Positions 33,837 through 44,900 of a DNA stretch of 64,000 bases are shown here, one piece after another. The notes below the pieces were generated by a model. It did not search any database. It was not told the DNA's origin and saw only the letters and a program-made list of their open reading frames with translations. The stretch is from Agapetus fuscipes (lineage: Eukaryota > Arthropoda > Insecta > Trichoptera > Glossosomatidae): the NCBI GenBank assembly GCA_951799405.1, contig OX637336.1, positions 20,131,479 to 20,195,478 of the forward strand. Reading direction: 5' to 3'. How positions within the stretch are numbered: position 1 is the stretch's first letter; each line of letters begins with the position of its first letter. The position numbers and the translations under genes were made by a program.

Positions 33837-33955
33837 AACGTTTTCGACCTAGAAGGTCATCATCAGGTAGGTACTCTGTTTTATTTTCACTCTTTATTAT
33901 TTTTTTAATTTTTGGACACAAACGTTTTCGATTACACAGTAATCATCATCAGGTG
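33837..33955 (-). other. Two hammerhead-like cores in tandem
   Basis: Minus strand, first core (33868 to 33837): CTGATGA, stem GACC / GGTC, GAAA, ACGTTAGT. Second core (33955 to 33921): CTGATGA, stem GATTAC / GTAATC, GAAA, ACGTTTGTG. Both have the exact conserved CTGATGA and GAAA boxes. They lie 53 bp apart in the same orientation. Confidence 0.55.
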
Positions 33956-34054
33956 ATAAAAAAATTATAATATTTGTCAGTGGGTACACTAGAATTTCGC
34001 AAAATTCAAATAGGTATAAAGTCATTAATATAAAAATGATTTAAATCTATAATA

Positions 34055-34316
34055 ATAATCTATAATCTAAGTTGCAAGGATATATTCATTTAAAGCTCTC
34101 AGATGTAAGCCCACAAACCAACACGTGTAGTTCGCGCTTACAAATGCTGAATGCGTACTTACAAATAAAATCCAAACCTCAAATGAACATAAGCCCCACA
34201 ATTTTTGCCGACCTTCCCTGACACAGCATATCACTTACTGGGGTGACATTGGCAAAGTGAACCATTTTTTACAGTATGGGTGGTCAACCTTATACCAACC
34301 TATAAGTCAATCGAAT
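34055..34316 (-). repeat. S3 repeat, full length
   Basis: Begins in CTATAATCTAAGTTGCAAGG (plus reading) and contains a short insertion near 34225. Confidence 0.75.
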
Positions 34317-34552
34317 CCTTCGGGGAAAACGCGGCAAGGAGTTACACTATATGTGTAGGTCAGATGCGTTGCGTTGCGTTTTAGCCATGTCAAATATGAG
34401 GTTTGCTATCGTTCTAAAGTTAACTTTGAATATTAGTATTTTAACTAAAAAAATAAAATATATGATGACAAGTAACTTGTGAGTGAAAAAAATTAAAGGT
34501 TTTTTTAATGTTTTTCACACTAAAAAAATACATACAACTGTATTCACAGGGA

Positions 34553-34962
34553 ATTCAGGGAAGGTCGGCAAAAGTTGTGGGGCTTATGTTCATTTGAGGT
34601 TTGGATTTTATTTGTAAGTACACATTCAGCATTTGTAAGCGCGAACTACACTTGTTGGCTTGTGGGCTTACATCTGAGAGCTTTAAATGAATATATCCTT
34701 GCAACTTAGATTATAGATTATATATATAGGTAAGTATAAAGCTGATCCCCACGGTGTGAAAAAATTGGTTCACTTTTGCCAATGCCACTTCGGTTGCAGG
34801 AAAACGCGGCAGGAGCCGCAAATTTTATGTTTATGTGAGGTCTAGTTTATTTTGTATGCACATATCTAGTATTTATAAGTCCATACTTACGTGTTCCTCT
34901 TTGTGTGCATGCATTAAATATGAGCCTTAAATGTCAACACATCTTTGCAACTTAAATTAAAG
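34553..34962 (+). repeat. Two S3 copies, same orientation
   Basis: 34553-34725 is 5'-truncated with a (TTATAGA)n tail. 34735-34962 is older and diverged (GCTGATCCCCACGGTGTG). Confidence 0.65.
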
Positions 34963-35127
34963 ATTATAGCTACGATTTATACCTACATGTTGTTTCAGAA
35001 ATTGTTTAAGAACACCCATGCAATAAAAATACTCCTTCATCTGTACATACATATAACAAAATTTCCTTCATTCAAGATTCACAAATTTATTAAACAATTA
35101 CTATTCACAGACTCACGAATAACTCTA

Positions 35128-35261
35128 AGGCCCAGTATTTTCAACATTAGCTTATGTGACTTCGAACGAATAGAAAAATAACTACTCACACGATTGACAT
35201 AAGTGCGTCCTTTCCATTCACTATCTAAAGTCGCTATGCTAACATTGAAAATACCGGGCCT
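35128..35261. mobile_element. TA-flanked MITE
   Basis: Left AGGCCCAGTATTTTCAACAT, right (inverted) AGGCCCGGTATTTTCAATGT, with TA on both sides (35126-35127 and 35262-35263). About 25-bp TIRs. TA duplication suggests a Tc1/mariner-type element. Single-ended relatives may exist near 1735 and 9342 (CGGGCCTTAGA). Confidence 0.8.
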
Positions 35262-35395
35262 TATTACAAAACATTTCTTGTAATTAATTTTGTTCGAAAC
35301 TTTGCATGTAAAAAAAAATACTTTAAAAACACAGAGCTGCGCCAAAAATAAAGAATAACATTTTTCCTTTATCCTGAAATTTGAGATGTATTTAG

Positions 35396-35700
35396 ATTGC
35401 TTGCATTCCATGCCGAGAGCTCGGGTTTGAATCCGACCAAGGGTATCAGAAATGATTTTCCGTTTCGGTGTTTATTTCAAAACTCAAAATAAAATACTGG
35501 AAAGGTTTACTTGGCCTTCGAAAGAAACGATTTTTAGCAACCTCGGGAGCTGCAAAACCCCCGCTTAAACTGAAATGGTTGGCGTAAGGCCGCTCCCCTA
35601 AGCTGTAAAAATATTTAAGTTCTACTCGCCACATGCTTAACTCTTGGGGGAGAACATTGCAAGAAGTTAAAGTATTTATGGAATTTAATTGTGTATAGGT
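35396..35700 (+). mobile_element. S2 SINE, head truncated
   Basis: Starts at GCTTGCATTCCATGCCGAGA; B box GGTTTGAATCCGACC; the rest is as in the copy at 30085. Confidence 0.75.
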
Positions 35701-35762
35701 ACGTACTATCCAGTTAGAACTTAGGTTTTGTTAATTTTAGCTTTAGATGAAACATCAACCCA

Positions 35763-36130
35763 TTGTTTTTGAGAGGGTGGTCTGGCTTGGCTCCACCTTA
35801 TCTGACTGACATGATGTTGCCTGTTGAGATGGGTGTAAGGAGGCAGACACTCAGATCCGCGGGCGATGGAGCAAGCAATTTGTTTCAGCCACGCCGTCAG
35901 ATTCGTACAAATTCCGGAGACCGCGCTTTCCGTCGAGTGGAACAGACTGCCACCCGGATTGAAGAACTTTAAATCTGTGGGTGTATTTTGCGGAGCACTC
36001 AAGACACACCTTTTTAGAAAGTCTTATCCATGATCGGAGAGGGCCCTTGAAGCGTGACGCACACAAAAACGGCGCTCTCTTATCATTTGTAATTTAAATT
36101 AAATAAGCCTGAAATTATTTTTATTATTAT
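35763..36130 (+). pseudogene. CR1/L2-like LINE 3' end
   Basis: The first frame gives GDGASNLFQPRRQIRTNSGD, then after one frameshift WNRLPPGLKNFKSV and LKTHLFRKSYP followed by TGA. It is followed by GCGTGACGCACACAAAAACG and (ATT)n, a tail similar to that of S1. A dead 5'-truncated copy sitting 80 bp upstream of the third visible exon. Confidence 0.75.
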
Positions 36131-36210
36131 TGTTTTGGCACAGCTCTTTCATGTGAAATAATCTGATTGTGTAACTGTGACTGTGTCGTTTAACTCCCTG
36201 GACGCTGCAG

Positions 36211-36273
36211 GAGTGATGCCGACAGCTCAGCTAACAGCCGCTGTGGACAATGCCTTGGAGGTCCATGGAAAAG
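36211..36273 (+). CDS. Ig-domain surface protein, linker exon
   Basis: A short exon after the acceptor GACGCTGCAG (ending 36210). It completes the split glycine and reads VMPTAQLTAAVDNALEVHGK. The preferred end is 36273, with a GC donor (GCAAGT) at 36274, because this leaves phase 1 and joins in frame to the exon at 39514. An alternative GT donor at 36278 (GTATAA) would leave phase 2 and give a charged, non-hydrophobic C-terminus. The encoded stretch is alanine- and threonine-rich without cysteines, as expected for a stalk between the Ig domain and the C-terminal anchor. Which donor is used is inferred from phase and from the product, not shown by transcript data. Confidence 0.7.
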
Positions 36274-36480
36274 GCAAGTATAATGTATTAGAAAGTAGAA
36301 GAAATCCCCTTTTCTAAATAGATTTGTGAATAAAAATACGAATATACCGACCTATTTTGCGTGGCCAGAAACAGATATAAACACCATCGATAAAATATTA
36401 TTATTTTGGAAATAACGGGAAGTGATTCAGACTTCATCAACGATCACGACCCCTTATCTCCAAAAATTAAATTAAATTAT

Positions 36481-36790
36481 TGACCGGTCTGTAGCTCAGT
36501 GGTAGCACTGCGGACTCTAAATGGGAAGGTTGTGGGTTCGAATCCCGGCGGAGCACAAAAAATATATACCATTTATATTTTCAAATTTGCTCTTCGCTGG
36601 GTTGAAAATTCATAAAACCTTTACCAATGACCGGTCGCCAAAGGTCCATCCAGCCTTACACCAACTGGGTCTTGCTCGAGTATTGGCGCTTTGTAGCCAA
36701 TGTATTGGCCAAGCTCATACACCTCTGCGGCACTACAGCAAGTGTCTCTAGAATCTAGGAAGTCTCCCGCACAGGATTTCTTAAAAAAAA
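36481..36790 (+). mobile_element. S1 SINE with a different 3' end
   Basis: GACCGGTCTGTAGCTCAGTG, B box GGTTCGAATCCCGG and the S1 body. From about 36700 it continues with the repeat also seen at 58740-58950 (CTAGAATCTAGGAAGTCTCC), ending in poly(A). Confidence 0.75.
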
Positions 36791-36807
36791 AAAAAAAACA
36801 CATTTTA

Positions 36808-36890
36808 TCAATGGTGTTAATACCTATTTCTGGCCAGACAAAATGGTTTGGTGAATTGCATTCCTTTTAATGAATCTATTTAAAAAAAAG
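36808..36890 (+). mobile_element. S5 SINE body fragment
   Basis: TTCTGGCCAGACAAAATGG and TGGTGAATTGCATTCC. Confidence 0.5.
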
Positions 36891-36899
36891 TAAGCAGAT

Positions 36900-37600
36900 C
36901 TTTATACGAGTATACTTCAAACACGGGTGAAACCATTTAGTTATAATATAGAGGAGTAGAACTAACATATTGGTATTGATACATTTTATGAGACACAGTC
37001 CTGTCAAACACAACAGTGGTGCAGCCATTCAAAACATGTTCTTGCCTGTGAAATCCTATGTTTTCTTGCTTTCTCCATTTTTTGTTTCCACACTCAAAAA
37101 ATGCACGTGCCATAATGTCAGCAAATAATGCCTTTTTCTAAAAAAAAAAATATTATCAAAAACAGTCACGGGTGGGGTGAGAAATGCATTTAAAAAAAAA
37201 AGTTTTTTATACACAAAAAAAGAACGATATTTGGAGGTAAAATCGGAAAAAATATCGATATTAAAAAAAAAAGGATATCGGTGCTTTTGATTCATCGATA
37301 CATATATCGCCCATCCCTAGTTCATAATACGAGTACTGAGACTTTTTAAATGAATTACAAAAAATGCACATTTGTATTGCTTTAAAAAACAGCTTAAATA
37401 TTGTACACAGTACTTTTTTCCGTATCATTTTTCACCAAAACGTTGCATCATATTAAAAATGTTTGTTGGCTTTTATTTTTAATTTCTCCACAAAAAGTTG
37501 ATATTTTTTTACAGTGGCGCTTGACGTGTATATATTTTCGGTGCATTTGACTTCCGGTTTAATATTTCATGATGTAAATATAGCGCAGGCTTTCAGGCAA
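36900..37600. other. Intronic stretch, no gene recognised
   Basis: AT-rich with several A runs. The phrase ATATCGCCCATCCCTAG near 37305 resembles the end of some DNA transposons, but no partner end was found. Confidence 0.4.
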
Positions 37601-37604
37601 ATTG

Positions 37605-38460
37605 TCAACGGGGGAGGATGATGCGACATAGGAGGGGGGGGGGGGGGGGATGATGGAATATGTGGGGGTGTTGTGAAATGAGGGATGAATGATGCGGTAT
37701 GGAATGATGATTCAAAAATGTACAGCGGGATAATGGAAAATTATGGAGGATGATGCGAATTGATGGGAATGGAAGATTTGAAATGGAGAACCAGTATAGA
37801 AAGATGATTCGAAAGTGTGCTGAGGAATAGTACGAAATAGGGGGAGAATGTTGCGAATTGATGCAAATGGAAGATGTGAAATGGAGAAGCAAGGAAAAAT
37901 GATTAGAAAGTGTGTGAAGAAACAATAAAAAAGTTATGATGATCGATGCGAATGGACAATGCTTAGTGGTAGAAAAATGAGGAATGCTGATACAAAATAG
38001 AGGGAAGGATGATGCAAAGTATCTTAATGATGCTTTGACATCGGGGGAGGTAAGGAAAATGATGTAAAATGGGACAATAATGATGTAAAATAGGAGGGAG
38101 TATATTACGAATTGAGTTAAAAAATATGTGAAATGGTAAAATAACGCAAAATGGGGGGATAAATGGGGGGAAAATGCAAAGAAAAGAGGTATAAAATGAA
38201 AAGAAAATGATGCAAAATATGAAAAAGTGGGTAGATGATTTGTATTGAAAAAATAATGATACGAAATGATGCAAAACAGGGAGGGAATGATGCAAAATGG
38301 GGAAAAGATTAAACAAATTGGAAAAAAATTGGAAAAATACATGATTTAGTTGGTGCCATTACGTGAAAAAAAGAGACGGTGATGTGAAATGGTGGGGAAA
38401 AATGATGCAAAAAGGGGGAGGAAGGTGATGTGAAAAAGAGGGAGAAATAAAAAATATATT
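37605..38460. repeat. Degenerate purine-rich tandem tract
   Basis: About 850 bp built from variants of GATGATGCGAAATG and AAAATGGGGGG, almost all purine on the plus strand, with one G-run of 16 at 37636. Long frames on the minus strand (245 and 117 codons of F, S, H, I and P) are a by-product of this composition. Confidence 0.75.
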
Positions 38461-39513
38461 TCATGCTTCTCAGGTTGGGACGAGTTCTAAATAATTGATG
38501 ACGAGAACTGAAGGTCAGCGAGAAATTCCATTTTTTCTGCTGAAAATATCAGTTTATATCTGAAAAGGTAGCTTAGTGGATCGAAATGTGTGTAAGTCCT
38601 GCAATAAACATGACTAAGGTATTATAAACATTCCTCAGCGACATGCTTTTAGAAGCAAAACAGTGAACTTGTGATATTTTAATACTTTGTTATGAAATAT
38701 TTGTATTTTTTCCCACAACAGGTTTCCCTTATACAGTGCACCCTCATACAGGCGTTAACAAGTTGGAAGGAACTCTTTGACGAGATCCTGAAAATATTCT
38801 AAATTAATGTGAAATATGTCTATGTCATTGGAGTTCATCAGAGTAACACTCCGAGTTAAGGCATGCTATGCCATGGCGTCGGTACGGGATAGCGGTACAT
38901 GAAAAAGATCATGCTGTCTTCCCCGCCCGTAGTCATCTGGCACATAAAGCTTAAAACTCTCTTACAGTTTGAGACTTTCAATACCATTTGACATATTTTC
39001 CCTTGAATAGATGATAACAACTCGTTTGTATTTTTATACTTGTAAAAATATATATTTAGTATCTATTCCAACCTATTTTTTAGCCAGCTATATTTTAATG
39101 CTGTACTCTCTATTTTACAGTTTTTTATTTAAATTTTGTAATTATCAAATTGTATTCAAGAGAAATTATGTGTTACCTTTATTGTCTTCCCTTCCATTTT
39201 CAGCCTTTCTCAGTTTACTTCTGGACGTAGACCTACTGTGATCTTCTCCATTTCTGTCAATCGGCTGCTGTGTTCAGCCATCCTCTGCCTGCAGTTCTTT
39301 TGATGTCGTCCAGCCACCTTGGTCTTTCTACTCCTCGCTTGGACATATTGCCCTAATTTTATTTTATTTAAGAACAAAGGACAAAACCAATGAATTCGTT
39401 TGAACAATGTTAAATAACAAAGAGACAAAAATATTGGTCTAATAAAAAAAGGGATATTTAAATTTTGCTAGTATAATATGATTTCTAATCATATGTATTT
39501 TTTATCTTTACAG
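38461..39513. other. Last intron, mostly unique sequence
   Basis: I see no mobile-element hallmarks. One short frame (39011-39241) is AT-biased and unsupported. Confidence 0.45.
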
Positions 39514-39590
39514 GAAGCTCCTCGAACGTCGTGGTCGGCAATGCAGTCATCTTGTGCACCCTCTCAATGGCGGCGGTTTTCTTCGTTTAA
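39514..39590 (+). CDS. Ig-domain surface protein, last exon with hydrophobic tail
   Basis: The acceptor TTTATCTTTACAG ends at 39513. Entering in phase 1, the exon reads SSSNVVVGNAVILCTLSMAA then VFFV and stops at TAA 39588-39590. Small residues (GSSSN), a short spacer, and a terminal run of about 15 hydrophobic residues with no charged tail are the layout of a GPI-attachment signal. A single C-terminal membrane segment is the alternative. Another frame stays open to 39966, but no donor of the previous exon would splice into it in phase. The 3' UTR should begin at 39591. Its end is uncertain; AATAAA occurs near 40823. Confidence 0.75.
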
Positions 39591-40514
39591 CCCAACCCAA
39601 GCCTCCATCTCTGAAAGCCAAAACAGTCGAGGACAGAAAGTAAACGAACGCGAATCATTTCTTCTGCTTATTTTCGTGCCACTTATATCAAAGATTGGTA
39701 TCATCATGGCTATTTTGACTTTGAAACAGAGATTAAATGCTTTTGCCGACTCATTGTCGCAGGTTTTTCAACCACTTCGTCCCTCAGCGTCCTTGAGATC
39801 TTCTCCCCTCAATCTTACCCTGTATGATAAGATGAAGGAGACGGTATTTATCATTTCTCAAAGTGTGACTGAAGTACATCAGTTTTCCCTTTTTAATGGT
39901 TGCAGAAGTTCTTTTGTTGCGCGAATACGTCGGAGGACTTCTTTATTAGTGACACGATCACGCTAGGACTTATTTAAGATACACAATGATTTGCCGGGAT
40001 AGAATATGGATATCCTTAACAAATATGATAGAAATGACCTCATAAAGGCGCAGCTATTTCCAACGCAGGGAAATAATCGAATCCTGAAATCTGGCGAGCA
40101 TCAGAAGTAAGGCGCATTTGAGGTGTGGTGTTGGGAGGCAATGCTTGCAGTCATATGGACTTGGTCTTGGTCTTGAAGCAGTTAGAAATCACAGATCATC
40201 TTTAGCTTATAACAATTCTTTGGTATCTTAGCACAATGCATCGTGATAACACTGTCGAAGAACCTTGAGAAATTTGTTATAAATACAAGCCTGGGAGCTT
40301 TAGAAAGTCAAAAGTAGATCTTTAATCCGATAGACCGAAGAAGTTGAAGAAATTGTAAGATCCTTTTAGTGTAAGAGCTTCAAAATTAGGGAAGATTCTA
40401 GGCAAAACCAGCAAGACTTTTTGAGTTGAAATTTTGATAACACAAGATTACTTGTGAATTTACTACCAGTTTTTCAAAATGTCAGACCACCATTTGGCTA
40501 ATTTTTAAAATTCA

Positions 40515-40563
40515 AGAGTTCCTCAAGGGTCTAATTTAGGCCCTTTAGTTTTCAAGATAATCT
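40515..40563 (+). pseudogene. Decayed reverse transcriptase motif
   Basis: The frame reads RVPQGSNLGPLVFKII then a stop, a clear match to the GVPQGSxLGPxLF block of non-LTR reverse transcriptases. Surrounding sequence (about 40330-40700) shows only faint similarity, so this is an old, broken LINE in the 3' flank or UTR of the Ig gene. Confidence 0.6.
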
Positions 40564-41207
40564 GAACTGCCACGAAAAACGTGTTCAAAGAGCTGAATAA
40601 TCTGTTTGTATTGATATTGGTCACAGTTAAGTCATCTAAATGCAACTCTTGACGAATGGAACTGTTGATGTGCCTAGCTGTCCATGGTTTTCGATGCACA
40701 TGCATCCATCCCCACAATCCCAAAGCGTCACATTTTTTTCTGCTGTAAGATCATAAAAGAAGCAACAACAAAAAAGACTCATCGTTTACTGAATTCTCCT
40801 TGACTGAATGGTTTTCAAACTAAATAAATCTGTAAATAATATACAAAAATGTTTGTCTATTAAATTTTTTCTATCAAAATGTCTGAAGGTGTGTTTTTCA
40901 ATATACGGATACGAATTACATGTAAATAATGTGAAATAACTTACAGTTATATGCATTTGATTGATATGAATATTTTTATTAACCGCTGTGATATTTGGTC
41001 TACTTAACAAAATATTTTATTGTAAATAATATAATATATAATGTGTTGGATACGCATCTATTTGTAAACAAATATTCGCAAATAATAAAAAAAAACTGAT
41101 CGGAAAATTGTAAAAATTATTTCACCTGTAAAAGTTGTTCTTCTTAATATTACGAAAGAAAATTACCAAGGAAATAATAATAATCATTATTGTAGGATAA
41201 CTAATAT

Positions 41208-41480
41208 GGTAACCGCTGTTTTTTTGTGAATCACACCTCAAGAGCCCTCTGCATGCTTGGTCGTCGCTATAGAAAGCACCAATTCTTAAAAAAGATCCAG
41301 TTACTGCACAGCTGGATGGACCTTTGGTGACCGGTCTTTGGTGAAGTTATATTAATTTTTCAGCCCAAGAAAGAGCATATTTAAAAATCGAAATGGTATT
41401 TTTTTGTGCTCCACTGGGATTTGAACCCACGATTTTCCATATACCAGTCCAAAGCGTTGCCACCAGACTACGGACCGGTC
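41208..41480 (-). mobile_element. S1 SINE
   Basis: The minus strand starts GACCGGTCCGTAGTCTGGTG, with a B box GGTTCAAATCCCAG, and ends at the TGAGGTGTGATTCACAAAAA block. Confidence 0.8.
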
Positions 41481-41483
41481 AAG

Positions 41484-41585
41484 AAGAATTGTCGGAGGTG
41501 AGAGGAAATGCCAAAAGAAAGTGTGAAAAGAGATTGCGAAATAATGGAACCTGCACAGAGAGAATAAGAGAAGAGTATTGTGATG
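41484..41585 (+). pseudogene. LINE-B fragment
   Basis: GAGGAAATGCCAAAAGAAAG and AGAATAAGAGAAGAGT match the ORF end at 10880-11000. Inserted next to the S1 head. Confidence 0.5.
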
Positions 41586-41939
41586 TGGCATGACCACACT
41601 AAAGGCGATACATGGAAAGGCAGGCCATTTTGAGGTTAAGAAACAGACATTAACTGACAATGGGATCTTTTGAGGTTAGGATTTGAGGATAGGTCGCGTG
41701 TTTTTTCCAAATGCCCGGCTAGAAAAAGGGGTCCTCAGGGTCGTGTCCGTTGCTCAACACCGTGATCGCTTTCCACCGATGCTATAGAGGTTCAAAATAT
41801 AGGTTTTGGTAGGTAAAAAACAATATAAAGGAAAGAGGTGGTTTATTTTACATTAAAACATACAATTGAGATTATCCACCACGCTAAGCTTCGAGACTGG
41901 GCTAGCAAAAGTAATTTAGAAAATGGTATTAATGGTGAG

Positions 41940-42320
41940 TGGTATGGCTCACACGGCCTGCAGAAAAAACGGCAAGGCGTGCGCTTTTGTCGGGACGAAG
42001 GCAGGGGCTCCGCCCTCCTGAGGAATTTCGGCATGGGGCTCCGGTTATTGAGCAGAGCCAAGCAAGCAGCCAGGTGGGCGCTTTCGGCTGGACAAGGGCA
42101 AGGGCTCCGCCCTCTTGAGGAATCCGCCACGGAGGACTCAGGCGCGGCCAAGGGCTGGTGGCGTAGGAGACAACGGTGACGCAGGCCTCCAGAGATGTAT
42201 TTTGTGGCCACGCCTGGTCCGTGCTGTTCGTCCAGGCTTTGAAGAGAGAGTATCCACCAGCGTCAGTGTCGGTGGGCTTTTATCAACTTCCACCGGACCT
42301 GACGCGAAGCTTCTCCGGGT
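41940..42320. repeat. GC-rich segment with an internal direct repeat
   Basis: GGGGCTCCGCCCTCCTGAGG (about 42004) and AGGGCTCCGCCCTCTTGAGG (about 42101) are a tandem pair 97 bp apart. Composition stands out from the flanks. Open frames exist on both strands but show no known domain. Confidence 0.5.
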
Positions 42321-42559
42321 CTTTCCCACTCTGTCCCTCTCCCAACTGTCGTTTTTTGGCCCTTTTTCTTCTTTTAATTTAGAACCGGTTCATTTCAGTG
42401 GCTAAAGATGCACTTCATTTTCCCACTCCCAGGCATTATCTTATTTACCATTTCATAGGTATAATTTTTTCCCACTTTGTTGTGACAGTTCATAGTGGAG
42501 ATGTCTTCTTCCTCTTTATCATAGGTAGCTATCTGAAATTCTAGCTACCTGACAGTATG

Positions 42560-42660
42560 TATGAGGAAAGTGATGAATGTTGAAGTGATGAAGACGCATC
42601 TAAGGAGGTACTGGCCACCCCTAGTGGGACGGTGGCAGGATAAGTACAATTATAACACTA
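42560..42660 (+). pseudogene. LINE-B 3' end fragment
   Basis: TGTATGAGGAAAGTGATGAA, then CCACCCCTAGTGGGACGG and a tail. Confidence 0.55.
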
Positions 42661-42679
42661 TTGTTGAACATGTTTTGTC

Positions 42680-43300
42680 GGAAAGTCATATTTAAATCAA
42701 ATGGTAGATAAGCCAAACACGCACTGGGTGACAATATGCTAATGTTGAAAATACCTTAAACGCCTTAGAAATATTTTGTTTTTGTCGTGGTTGACGACGC
42801 GAACAAGCTACATTTTGATTAGCAATCAGAAACGTCAACCACCAGACCACGCCCATTGACTTTTACAATATCTTAATTGATATAACAAGTTGAATAATGG
42901 ATCGGATAAGACAAAGCCGTTTATTTTCTACCAGCAGGTACTGTGAATCACAGTCCTCACGACTTCCTGCCTGATTATAATTTAACGTCCATTGAAAAAG
43001 GGAAATCAAAAAGTTATTCAACGGCCGTTTGGAGATTTACTCTGAAGAGTTTCCGGGCGGGAACAATGCGAAAATGAGCTGAAGGATAAGACGGGGAAGG
43101 AAGGGAGGAAGGCTAGGAAGGCGGAGAAGCACTTACATATTCATAATCCAGAAGATGGACGACTTGCGGAAACAAAGTCCTAACGAGAAAACCCCTCTTG
43201 CATTCTTTCGCTATATTCTGACTTTATTTGTAGACATAGAACTCGGTTTAATCAGCCATAAATAATTTTTGATGTCTTAAGAAAATATCTTAAAATGTTC
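42680..43300. other. Intergenic stretch, little recognised
   Basis: A short S4 piece (AATGGTAGATAAGCCAAACA) near 42700. The rest shows no feature. Confidence 0.4.
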
Positions 43301-43539
43301 GGTGACTTATTGTTTAGTAGAAGGCTGACCTCCCAAACTTGATTAATTTTTGCTAATGTCACTCCTGTTTGAGAGTAGGTCATCAAGAGTGGAAAAAATG
43401 TGAATGTATGTATGGCGCCTTTTCATGGCCTTTGGCCATCCCAACGGCGTCTTCTTAAGTTGCAGGGTTAATGATCATTTGAGATTTGGATGTTTATTTG
43501 TCCTGCAGTGCTTGCTTGGCTTCTTTGCTATTTGATTCA

Positions 43540-43936
43540 ATGATGAAAGAAGTGTGTAAGGCGGTTGATCTGTAATGTTGACGGCTAGGGTTTTTAACAA
43601 TTTTATATTGGAAATTATTTTCCGGTTTAGTTTTTTGATGTCCATATATGCTATTGTTTATTGATTAAAAAATGTAATTTATTGTGTATGTTCCTTGACT
43701 TATAGGTTGGTCTGCGGCTGAACACCCATGCTGTAGAAAATGGTTCACTGTGCCAATGTCACCCCTGTTTCAGGGAAGGTCGGCAGGAGTTGCAGGGTGT
43801 ATGTCCATTTGAGATTCGGGTTTTTATATTGTAGATCCACATGCGCCATGTGTTAGCGAGGAATAATGCGTGTCTGCTTGTGAAAATGCATTTAATATGA
43901 ATCTCAAATGAGATATATCTTTGCAACTTAGATTTA
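43540..43936 (+). repeat. LINE-A 3' end plus S3 unit
   Basis: 43540-43690 holds the ORF end and UTR (AGGCGGTTGATCTGTAATGT). The S3 unit starts at 43691 with TTCCTTGACTTATAGG and ends near 43936. Confidence 0.7.
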
Positions 43937-43959
43937 GATGAAATTTTAATTAATTTCTC

Positions 43960-44050
43960 TTAACAATAACATTATACACAATCAGAGCTAAGAGAAAAAC
44001 GTAAGACAGGATAATGTGAGAGTTGTTTTTAATATTTAAAAAAATAAATA
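43960..44050. mobile_element. S4 MITE fragment
   Basis: ACACAATCAGAGCTAAGAGA and AGGATAATGTGAGAGTTG. Confidence 0.55.
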
Positions 44051-44054
44051 ACTG

Positions 44055-44640
44055 TGGTTCTGTGTTTACGAGTTGGTACTAAAACAGAGACAAGTATCCC
44101 ATTTCATTGTTTACAACTTAAACTTTTTTGATATTTCACATCGGGGAAAGAAAACTGATTATTATTTCTTCCCTCTCCCCAAAATAACTTCATCCTTCTC
44201 CCCTGTTCTCTTGTTCCCTTTTCTCTCCTCCGCCTACTGGATTTGGCCATCTTTCATCTCCCATCTGCCCAGTTACAGTTCAATAAGTACTTTGCTGGCC
44301 AATTTGGAAACTTTAATATCCGTTTTATTTACGAAGCGGCCGACGTGATTCATATCCGCTGGAAAAACGTAAGTAAATAGTTGGAAGCGGATCTAGCAAA
44401 GAAGTAACGGCGCAAAAAATGATAAATACCTGATGGGAAAAAGGGAAAATCTACGTTACTAAATTTTTATTTACTTTTGCTTCAATGGTACTTTTTCAAT
44501 GTCACGATAGGATTTGATAAGTATGTGGGGAGAGTAAAGAGCATAGAAAAGATTGAATATGGAATAGAATTTGAATGTGAAAACAGAAGAGGATCGACCT
44601 TGAAAAACGGGATTGCTTCCTTGGCTTCAAAGCCACAAAC
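44055..44640. other. Intergenic stretch without recognised features
   Basis: A 91-codon frame at 44073-44348 has no motif. Confidence 0.4.
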
Positions 44641-44647
44641 ATTTCTA

Positions 44648-44900
44648 ATCTAATCTAATCTAAGTTGCAAAGATATGTAACCTTGGAGATTTACATTACA
44701 TGCATTCTCACAACTAGACACGTACAAGTTCGCTATTGCACATGCCCCATGTGAACCTACAACATAAAAAAAACAAATCTCAAATGGACATACACCCTGC
44801 AACTCTTGCCGTCCTTGCCTGAAACAGGGGTGACATTGGCAAAGTGAACCATTTTTACAGCATGGGTGGTCAGCCGCATACCAACCAATAAGTTAAGGAA
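44648..44900 (-). repeat. S3 repeat, full length
   Basis: (ATCTA)-type tail at 44645, start motif inverted at 44900. Confidence 0.75.

Noticed and set aside
37290..37320. hAT-like terminus ATATCGCCCATCCCTAG
   Set aside because: No partner terminus or target duplication found nearby.
37605..38342. 245-codon minus-strand open frame
   Set aside because: Composition is almost only F, S, H, I, L and P from a degenerate purine-rich tandem tract; no domain, no codon structure.
39478..39966. 162-codon frame overlapping the last Ig exon
   Set aside because: No donor of the preceding exon splices into it in phase; low-information sequence after the exon; the shorter frame gives a sensible hydrophobic C-terminus.
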